Source of the DNA: Candidatus Gastranaerophilales bacterium
GTDB taxonomy: Bacteria > Cyanobacteriota > Vampirovibrionia > Gastranaerophilales > Gastranaerophilaceae
Length of the DNA stretch: 11,893 bases
Assembly (NCBI GenBank): GCA_900768915.1
Contig: CAAGEQ010000024.1
Coordinates: 1-11,893 of the forward strand
Direction: 5' to 3'
How positions within the stretch are numbered: position 1 is the first letter of the stretch; the number at the start of each line of letters is the position of its first letter. The position numbers and the translations under genes were made by a program. Positions 7,167 through 11,893 of this stretch are shown here, in pieces. Under the pieces are notes generated by a model. That model was given only the letters and a program-made list of their open reading frames with translations, did no database searches and was not told where the DNA came from.

Positions 7167-7226
7167 TAACAAATGTTACAACATGCTGAAACCATGAAAT
7201 TGAGTGAGTTTCAAATACTTTATATA
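7167..7226 (+). promoter_or_regulatory. Shared-type promoter of the 282-aa gene (TGTTACA ... ACTTTATATA)
   Basis: TGTTACA lies at 7174-7180 within the dyad TAACAAATGTTA (7167-7178), and ACTTTATATA lies at 7217-7226, ending 29 bp before the start codon. The dyad sits between this gene and the divergent DUF486 gene, so a regulator there could affect both. The layout matches the regions upstream of the genes starting at 6654 and 11259. Confidence 0.45.
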
Positions 7227-7254
7227 TTTAAGAGAGCAAAAATAAGGAGCTGTT

Positions 7255-8103
7255 ATGGCAGTTGCTGGACTTAGGTCTACGGATAGTTTTGAAAAATATT
7301 TAGACTTGACTGGTAAAAAACCATCAACAGGTCAAGGTTTGCCTAGAAGTAATGGTGAAATACAATTATTTTCTGATGGCAAGATAGTTGAACCTGAAAA
7401 AGGTGGCTCTTCGGGTGTTAGACGTACCTCAGAAACTAATACGGGTGCTGCAGCCGGTTCTGCAAATGCTCCAGTTAGTGGTACAGGTACTTCTGATCCA
7501 ATGAGTATGAATGGCAGCGTATTTAATATTAGTCCTGATGGTGGAGTAACAGTACCGGTTGGACCAAATTCTAATCCAGGTGTTGGTTCAGTTTTAGGTG
7601 CATCAGGTATAAATCAACCTGATGGTACTGATAGTAATGCTCCACAAGGTGGTGCAACTGGTGGAAACCAACGAGGTGGTGCTACTGCTGGTGGCTCACA
7701 AAATGGTGTTGGTACAGTAAATGATATGTTGTATAGTTTATACGAACAAGCCATAAAAGAAGCAAAAGATGCTGAAGCTGCCGGTGGTGGTATTTTTGGA
7801 GCAGATGTTTTAGGTAATGGCACTACAAATACTGGTGGTGCTGAAGGTACTGGAGGTACTACTGGTTCTGGTGGTGCTGAGGGTCCAAATCCACAATTAG
7901 CACCTAGTAATAATCCGCCTGTAGATGATACTGGTGATGTTCCTGATGATGGTACAAAACCAAACAATGATAACAAACCTGAAGATAATTCAGATAATAC
8001 TTCTAAAGGTATAAATAACCAAGAAGAAAAACGAGTTGAACAAGAACGATTAGAGGCAGAAGAACGAAGACGACTTGAGGCTCAAAAGAATGATGAAGAA
8101 TAA
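7255..8103 (+). CDS. Unrecognised 282-aa low-complexity Gly/Thr/Asn-rich protein
   Basis: The ATG follows an excellent AAGGAG (7244-7249) five bases upstream. The N-terminus (MAVAGLRSTDSFEKYLDLTG) looks folded or helical. Residues about 50-150 and 180-255 are dominated by Gly, Thr, Ser, Asn, Pro and Ala, interrupted by a predicted helix at about 152-177 (VNDMLYSLYEQAIKEAKDAEA). The C-terminus from about 257 is a charged Glu/Arg helix that could be a short coiled coil. There is no signal peptide, membrane segment, Cys or catalytic motif. GGAEG recurs at 194-198 and 206-210, encoded by a 12-bp direct repeat. A flexible scaffold, linker or secreted non-classical substrate are possibilities, but function is unknown. 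It ends two bases from the convergent radical SAM gene, with no terminator between them. Confidence 0.75.
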   Translation: MAVAGLRSTDSFEKYLDLTGKKPSTGQGLPRSNGEIQLFSDGKIVEPEKGGSSGVRRTSETNTGAAAGSANAPVSGTGTSDPMSMNGSVFNISPDGGVTVPVGPNSNPGVGSVLGASGINQPDGTDSNAPQGGATGGNQRGGATAGGSQNGVGTVNDMLYSLYEQAIKEAKDAEAAGGGIFGADVLGNGTTNTGGAEGTGGTTGSGGAEGPNPQLAPSNNPPVDDTGDVPDDGTKPNNDNKPEDNSDNTSKGINNQEEKRVEQERLEAEERRRLEAQKNDEE

Positions 8104-8105
8104 CT

Positions 8106-9644
8106 TTAAGCCCTTTTCATAAGTCTTTTATATTCATTTATTAGTTGTTGTTTTGGTGGATAAATTTCTATTATATCCCAAGGTAAATTAGTGTTTAAAT
8201 CTAGTTGATTTGTTACGAATTTGTCTGTATTAATATTTAGTTGTTTTGCTACAGATTTGTATGCTCCAATTTTTCCACCTTGTTTGTAAACTTCTATGAG
8301 ATAATCTGTTATGCTATTATCTCCTCTTGAAATCATAGTTTGATAATAATCCCATTTTGCACTTGAAAATTTAGGATTCATACCGATTTTATGTAACTCT
8401 TTTTTGAGATATGCTTCTTTCTTTTCAAGGGATTTTGTACTTTCTCTAGCACACCATTGGAATGGTGTATGAGGTTTTGGTACAAAAGTCGAGAATGAGA
8501 ATGTTACATCAAATCCTTTAAATTCTTTTTTTATATCTTTTGCTAGTCGAATGAATTCATCTATATCTTTTTGGGTTTCGGTTGGTAAACCTAACATTGC
8601 ATATATTTTGAAACCTTTTAGACCGTTTTCTTTTGCAACTTTAATTGCCTTGAATAATTGTTCTTCTGTAATATTTTTATTAATAACTTTTCTAAGTCTT
8701 TCACTTGCTGCTTCAATTGCTATAGTTACATTTTTCTGTCCACAAGCTTTTAGGGTTTTTACGAAATCTGGTGTTATTGTATCTGCTCTTAGTGATGATA
8801 TACTCATTTCAATTTCTTTACCTGATTGTATTTTTTTGTAGATGTAGTCGCAAATATCATGAAATCTTGGGTGAGCACTTACTAATGCACCTAATAATGC
8901 TATTTTGTTAGTGTATTTTAATCCCATTTCGATTTTGTTGATAATGGTATCGTAATCAACAAATCTTGCTGGTAGATTTAAGTATGATGCAAGACAGAAT
9001 CCACATCTGTTGTAACAACCTCTGGAAGTTTCAATTATAAAAGTATCTTTGAAAAAACTTTCATCACTTAGAATTGGAGTATGAACACATTGCGACAAAT
9101 CGGTATGTGCTTTTTTTACTTTGTTTTCAAAGTTATGAATATATGGTACGTATATTCCATCAATTTGAGCAATTAGTTTTAAGACTTCTTCTCTTGGTTT
9201 GTCACGATTTTCTTTGAGAATTTTTACTGCTTTTGTGTTGACACCTTCTCCATCTCCAATAATTATAAAATCAAAAATATCTTTATATGGTTCAGGGTTT
9301 GCTGTCATTACTGGGCCACCTGCACATACAAATGGCTTTCCATCACGTTCTTTTGATTTTAAAGGAATATTATATTTATCTAGAATAGAAAAAATGTTTA
9401 TAAAATCCATATCAAATGTGAAAGAAAAACATACTAAATCAACATCTTGAGGTCGAATTTTTGTTTTTGTTGTGTCTGTACAAATTCTTTCGACAAAAAT
9501 GTCTTCCGTTTCATCAAATTCTTTATTTATCCATAAAAAACCTAATGATGATAATGAAAAAGAATAACATTCAGGGAAAGCAAACCATACATTGTAGTCA
9601 GTTGAATTATTTACTTTTCTTTCATATAGATAAGTTTCAGTCAT
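8106..9644 (-). CDS. B12-binding-type radical SAM protein
   Basis: This 512-residue protein should bind a 4Fe-4S cluster and cleave S-adenosylmethionine to generate a radical. The cluster motif is CxxxCxxC at Cys210, Cys214 and Cys217 in ETSRGCYNRCGFC. The N-terminal ~170 residues have the layout of the B12-binding-like domain common in COG1032 proteins, including VCAGGPVMTANPEP (106-119) and IIIGDGEG (127-134). I see no DxHxxG cobalamin-ligand motif. A TIM-barrel core follows to about 400. The C-terminal LPWDIIEI (487-494) recalls the TIGR03960-like group, in which this type of protein may be fused to a DUF2344 partner; no such fusion exists here. The substrate is unknown. The start lies 3 nt after the stop of the AI-2E-family gene, with AAGGAA 12 bases upstream, so the two are probably co-transcribed and coupled. 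Confidence 0.88.
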   Translation of the reverse strand: MTETYLYERKVNNSTDYNVWFAFPECYSFSLSSLGFLWINKEFDETEDIFVERICTDTTKTKIRPQDVDLVCFSFTFDMDFINIFSILDKYNIPLKSKERDGKPFVCAGGPVMTANPEPYKDIFDFIIIGDGEGVNTKAVKILKENRDKPREEVLKLIAQIDGIYVPYIHNFENKVKKAHTDLSQCVHTPILSDESFFKDTFIIETSRGCYNRCGFCLASYLNLPARFVDYDTIINKIEMGLKYTNKIALLGALVSAHPRFHDICDYIYKKIQSGKEIEMSISSLRADTITPDFVKTLKACGQKNVTIAIEAASERLRKVINKNITEEQLFKAIKVAKENGLKGFKIYAMLGLPTETQKDIDEFIRLAKDIKKEFKGFDVTFSFSTFVPKPHTPFQWCARESTKSLEKKEAYLKKELHKIGMNPKFSSAKWDYYQTMISRGDNSITDYLIEVYKQGGKIGAYKSVAKQLNINTDKFVTNQLDLNTNLPWDIIEIYPPKQQLINEYKRLMKRA

Positions 9645-9647
9645 TTC

Positions 9648-10676
9648 TTATTCTATTTCCTTATTTATAGGTTTTATGTATAGTTCATCAATTAGAACAC
9701 AAATTGTTGCAGCGATTGCAGGTGCAAAAATTACTCCGATTGCACCAAGATATTGAGCAGTTACAAATACTGCAAAGAATATGATTAGTGGATGTAAATC
9801 CATAAATTTGCTGAATACGTAAGGTCTTATGAAATTATTTTGTACCCATTGTGCAATAAAATAAAATAATAATACTAAACTAACTATAATTGGTCCAAGA
9901 TGATAACACATAATTATGCATAAAATTATTGTTATTGTAGCACCGATGATTGGAATTAAGTCTAAAATGGCTGCAAGAACACCTAATAATATTGCAGAAT
10001 CTATTTTCATTAGTAGTAGTGGAATCATAAAACAAATGCCGATACCAACTGTTACAATACTTTGTGCTATTACGTAACTACCAATTTTTTGTGAGATTGA
10101 ATCTGCAATTGCTCCTGCTTTTTTCTTTATGTGTTCAGGAAATAATAAGAGAAAACCTTTTTTAATTAAATCTCTATCTACGATGAAGTAATATGTGATA
10201 ACACACATTGAAAGTAGATATATTATTGCAGTTGCAAGGTTCATAGTTATTTCGATAGATTGATTAACAAGGTTTGTAGTGAATTTTGAAATTGGTTCAA
10301 CAAAAGAAGTTACATCTATCATTGAAACAAGGCTTTGTCCAAGAATTTTTTGTTGAAGTACAAAGTTTCTTATTGTATCAATTCTTTCCGGTAAAGAGTT
10401 GATTAGTAAATCTACTTGTTTTACTGTTACGACTACTAGTGGCAAAAATACTGCAAAAAGTATTAGTGTCATACCTGTCATAACAATGCTTGCAGCAAGT
10501 GGACGATTCATTTTTAGGCTAAACTTGTCAACAAGTGGATTAAGTGAACAAGCGAATACGTAAGATATAAAAAATAGCATTGCTATTGTTGTAATTTGCG
10601 AAAAAAACTTAATCAATAATATAACCATTAAAAGAAAGATTATATTTTTTACTGTAATGCTATTTTTAAAAGCCAT
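9648..10676 (-). CDS. AI-2E/PerM-family transporter-like membrane protein
   Basis: This 342-residue polytopic cytoplasmic-membrane protein has hydrophobic helices at about 12-24, 28-43, 63-84, 147-165, 203-222, 228-258, 262-277 and 296-328. A soluble, amphipathic stretch lies between the third and fourth. The layout and the motifs LDLIPIIGATI (238-248), NNFIRPYVFSKFMDLHPL (280-297) and GAIGVIFAPAIAA (311-323) are those of the AI-2E exporter/PerM family (formerly UPF0118). Members are linked to autoinducer-2 export or ion antiport; the substrate cannot be told from sequence. GTGAGG (10682-10687) lies five bases before the ATG and is buried in a predicted RNA stem (10679-10731). It heads a two-gene operon with the radical SAM gene, which may be incidental or may reflect export of a modified product. 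Confidence 0.92.
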   Translation of the reverse strand: MAFKNSITVKNIIFLLMVILLIKFFSQITTIAMLFFISYVFACSLNPLVDKFSLKMNRPLAASIVMTGMTLILFAVFLPLVVVTVKQVDLLINSLPERIDTIRNFVLQQKILGQSLVSMIDVTSFVEPISKFTTNLVNQSIEITMNLATAIIYLLSMCVITYYFIVDRDLIKKGFLLLFPEHIKKKAGAIADSISQKIGSYVIAQSIVTVGIGICFMIPLLLMKIDSAILLGVLAAILDLIPIIGATITIILCIIMCYHLGPIIVSLVLLFYFIAQWVQNNFIRPYVFSKFMDLHPLIIFFAVFVTAQYLGAIGVIFAPAIAATICVLIDELYIKPINKEIE

Positions 10677-10678
10677 AA

Positions 10679-10731
10679 AAACCTCACTTTATCTATCTGA
10701 CTACAAATGTCATGATAGCAAAAAGAGGTTT
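10679..10731 (-). promoter_or_regulatory. 5'-leader hairpin that sequesters the Shine-Dalgarno of the AI-2E-family gene
   Basis: In the minus-strand RNA, AAACCUC (10731-10725) pairs with GAGGUUU (10685-10679), which contains the GAGG ribosome-binding core of the next gene. Nested inside is a second stem. CUAUC (10718-10714) pairs with GAUAG (10697-10693), then after a single bulged A, UGAC (10712-10709) pairs with GUCA (10701-10698) around a 7-nt loop. Two coaxial stems of 7 and 9 bp in a 70-bp gap are unlikely to be accidental. It is a candidate translational switch; no ligand or riboswitch class is recognised. Confidence 0.45.
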
Positions 10732-10746
10732 GAAAATAAACACCTA

Positions 10747-11259
10747 TTAAGCTAATAATTGCTGTAAATATTCTGGATTATCGATTCGTTCCATTTTACC
10801 AGTAGTTGGATTCATAAATGTTAACATAAATCTATCATTAGCATTTTTGGGAAATAAATTTGGTTGAAGAAAAGCAGTGTAACCTTTTTCTTTAAGTGCG
10901 TTTAATGCAGGACGAAGATTCATATCTGCTTGTTTGTTAGGTATCATTGTGTTTTGTACCTGACGCATTGCACTATCTTTGATTGCATCTTGCATTCCAG
11001 GTTGTTCATAGTTTGAGATATTTACTCTTTCGCCATTTTGGTTAACGTAATCTTCATTTGTTCTTGGTACATTATTTATGCTTTGTTTTGGGTTGTTTGG
11101 AAATACGATACTACTAGTATCATGAAAGTTGACGTTGTTATTAAGCCATTCATTGGTAGCAGTTATGTCACGAGTAACAGCACCATCTTGTGCTTGTGGT
11201 GAAATATTACCACTCATTGGTTGTGTTCTTAATGAATCTGGTGTTGAAACTGCGGTCAT
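10747..11259 (-). CDS. Unrecognised 170-aa Asn/Gln-rich protein
   Basis: This soluble protein begins MTAVSTPDSLRTQPMSGN, with no signal peptide, Cys or membrane segment. The first ~75 residues are polar and Asn/Thr/Pro-rich and look disordered. Residues about 88-125 are likely helical (MQDAIKDSAMRQVQ, then LRPALNALKEKGY). The end (about 128-170) has a strand-like segment, DRFMLTFMNP, before a short terminal helix. I recognise no family. GAGGA (11264-11268) lies four bases upstream of the ATG. The upstream region carries the TGTTACA and ACTTTATATA blocks shared with the genes starting at 6654 and 7255. Like those proteins, it starts with a Met-(x)-Ala-Val sequence. The gene is 70 bp upstream of the AI-2E-family gene on the same strand and may be read into it. 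Confidence 0.7.
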   Translation of the reverse strand: MTAVSTPDSLRTQPMSGNISPQAQDGAVTRDITATNEWLNNNVNFHDTSSIVFPNNPKQSINNVPRTNEDYVNQNGERVNISNYEQPGMQDAIKDSAMRQVQNTMIPNKQADMNLRPALNALKEKGYTAFLQPNLFPKNANDRFMLTFMNPTTGKMERIDNPEYLQQLLA

Positions 11260-11286
11260 AAAATCCTCGTAAATTCTTCTTATGTA

Positions 11287-11341
11287 TATATAAAGTTAAA
11301 AAGTATATACTAATTGCCTTTTTTACTTCTTATCTGTAACA
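11287..11341 (-). promoter_or_regulatory. Shared-type promoter of the 170-aa gene (TGTTACA ... ACTTTATATA)
   Basis: In gene direction, TGTTACA occupies 11341-11335 and ACTTTATATA occupies 11296-11287, ending 28 bp before the start codon. TGTTACA is the right arm of an inverted repeat, TGTAA-N7-TTACA. The spacing between the two blocks (45 bp) is close to that of the 7255 gene (43 bp) and less than that of the 6654 gene (54 bp). Confidence 0.45.
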
Positions 11342-11601
11342 TGTCTTTACAAATTGATTCTATTGTATAAATGCTTTAAATATTGATAAAATAAGTAATT
11401 TAGGTGATTTTTTGAATGCTTATTTTGAATAAATGTAACAAATATAAAAGAATATTGTTATATACTTTGTATATATGGGTACATGATATATGTAACTAAT
11501 CTAATCTCTTTTCTTTATTTTCTCCTCCACTATAAAAAGCGTGAGTATGTGCCGTATCAGTAAATAGATCGGCATTTATTTTTTGTAAGGAATTAGGATT
11601 G

Positions 11602-11618
11602 GTCAGGCTCTGCCTGAC
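11602..11618. repeat. Short perfect palindrome GTCAGGC-TCT-GCCTGAC
   Basis: A 7-bp perfect, GC-rich inverted repeat with a 3-nt loop stands in otherwise AT-rich DNA. There is no adjacent T-run in either direction, so it is not a standard terminator. I have the impression that palindromes of this kind recur in intergenic DNA of cyanobacterial relatives, which makes a dispersed repeat plausible. This was not checked. Confidence 0.4.
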
Positions 11619-11650
11619 AAAGATATAAATATAAATTGTTAAATTATTAC

Positions 11651-11682
11651 TTTCATTTTCTTGTACCGACAAGAAAACGAAA
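11651..11682. repeat. 14-bp hairpin with ACCG loop
   Basis: TTTCATTTTCTTGT (11651-11664) and ACAAGAAAACGAAA (11669-11682) pair over 14 positions with a single A/C mismatch and a 4-nt loop. On the minus-strand RNA the mismatch becomes a G-U wobble, so the stem is uninterrupted only if the minus strand is transcribed. The flanks lack a T-run. It directly abuts the GC-rich island. Confidence 0.45.
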
Positions 11683-11689
11683 CAAAAGC

Positions 11690-11833
11690 GGATTGCCGAC
11701 AGAGTGCGAAAGGGCTTGGAGTAGTCCAAGACCTGTAGGCACGTTTAACGTCGGCAACCAAGCAGAAACTCTCGGCGACGCTTCCGTTCACACGAGAATT
11801 GTATAATTCAACAATCGAGTCTCACAACTCGTG
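11690..11833. ncRNA. Candidate structured RNA or repeat unit (GC-rich island)
   Basis: About 57% GC over 11688-11796 by my count, against a clearly AT-rich background. An outer stem pairs TTGCCGAC (11693-11700) with GTCGGCAA (11750-11757), extended by GG/CC across a bulged A. Inside it, AGG-G-CTTGGA (11711-11720) pairs with TCCAAG-A-CCT (11725-11734) around a GTAG loop. To the right, CACGAG (11791-11796) pairs with CTCGTG (11828-11833), enclosing GAATT-GTAT-AATTC and CGAGT-N6-ACTCG options. It is not a tRNA, and I see no RNase P, tmRNA or SRP RNA core motifs. The alternatives are a novel RNA, or the end of a mobile element. Strand is uncertain. Confidence 0.35.
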
Positions 11834-11893
11834 ATTTTGTATATTTTAAATGTTTCAAAATCACTCAGACAGTTCGACATAGTTTTTCTTTAA

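Larger units (their letters stand above)
11260..11893. other. Gene-poor right end with hairpins and a GC-rich island
   Basis: About 630 bp carry no convincing protein gene. The first ~75 bp form the promoter region of the 170-aa gene. The stretch 11342-11600 is very AT-rich, with one further TGTAACA (11434-11440) and ACTTTGTATATA (11464-11475) pointing rightwards. From 11602 there are two strong hairpins, then a GC-rich structured island to about 11833, then AT-rich sequence to the edge. A 77-codon minus-strand frame across 11496-11729 starts at TTG inside the structured island and is not believed. Confidence 0.6.

Noticed and set aside
7614..7976. Minus-strand 120-codon frame inside the low-complexity gene
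   Set aside because: Pro/Ser/Ala-rich shadow of Gly/Thr-rich codons on the plus strand; no ribosome site.
8551..9670. Plus-strand frames opposite the radical SAM gene
   Set aside because: They are antisense shadows of a clearly recognised protein, with no ribosome sites.
11496..11729. Minus-strand 77-codon frame at the right end
   Set aside because: It starts at TTG within the GC-rich stem, runs through two hairpins and has no ribosome site. Its last ~30 codons look protein-like, so a gene remnant cannot be fully excluded.
11630..11806. TnpB-like C-terminal tail of an IS200/IS605 element
   Set aside because: The short plus-strand reading ending NQAETLGDAS... is only vaguely reminiscent. 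No RuvC motifs or zinc-finger cysteines are present and the frame has no start, so it is kept only as an alternative for the structured island.
1..11893. CRISPR array, tRNA, rRNA or intact insertion sequence
   Set aside because: I saw no regularly spaced repeats, cloverleaf with TTC-arm, rRNA signatures or transposase gene.

Overview
The window is AT-rich and looks like a chromosomal segment from a non-photosynthetic relative of Cyanobacteria, most likely gut Melainabacteria/Vampirovibrionia (Gastranaerophilales). The main reason is FtsZ: its GTPase domain reads like the cyanobacterial protein around residues 60-95 (VEFWIMNTDLQVL, then LQLGSKLTNGLGAGGEP). A trigger factor-clpP-clpX cluster, common in Cyanobacteria and many other bacteria, fits this. 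A 3'-terminal fragment of an outer-membrane autotransporter-type barrel at the left edge fits a diderm envelope. The lineage is inferred from protein resemblance by eye, not from a tree.

Left third (1-4029): after the barrel fragment comes about 590 bp without a gene. It holds a decayed palindromic repeat, a near-consensus sigma70 promoter and, unexpectedly, a terminator-like hairpin just downstream of that promoter. Then come tig, clpP and clpX on the plus strand, with tight spacing and good Shine-Dalgarno sites, closed by a bidirectional intrinsic terminator. They form a protein-quality-control unit: a ribosome-bound folding chaperone, the ClpP protease and its ClpX unfoldase.

Middle (4035-7092): an unrecognised 295-aa protein on the minus strand is divergent from ftsZ. 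FtsZ is complete, starts at a GTG and has its own strong terminator. That terminator also serves a 78-aa helical protein converging from the right. A 112-aa DUF486-type DMT membrane protein follows.

Right (7255-11259): a 282-aa low-complexity Gly/Thr/Asn-rich protein on the plus strand ends two bases from the end of a minus-strand operon made of an AI-2E/PerM-family membrane protein and a B12-binding-type radical SAM protein. Upstream of that operon is a 170-aa unrecognised protein. The last 630 bp have no convincing gene. They contain several hairpins and a GC-rich (about 57% by my count) structured island that stands out from the AT-rich surroundings.

The most interesting signals are regulatory. 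(i) The three unrecognised genes at 6418-6654, 7255-8103 and 10747-11259 share an upstream layout: TGTTACA 75-90 bp before the start codon and ACTTTATATA ending about 30 bp before it. This suggests one regulon. (ii) A nested RNA hairpin upstream of the AI-2E gene sequesters that gene's Shine-Dalgarno sequence. (iii) The GC-rich structured island at the right end may be an RNA gene or a mobile repeat. I found no CRISPR array, tRNA, rRNA or intact insertion sequence.
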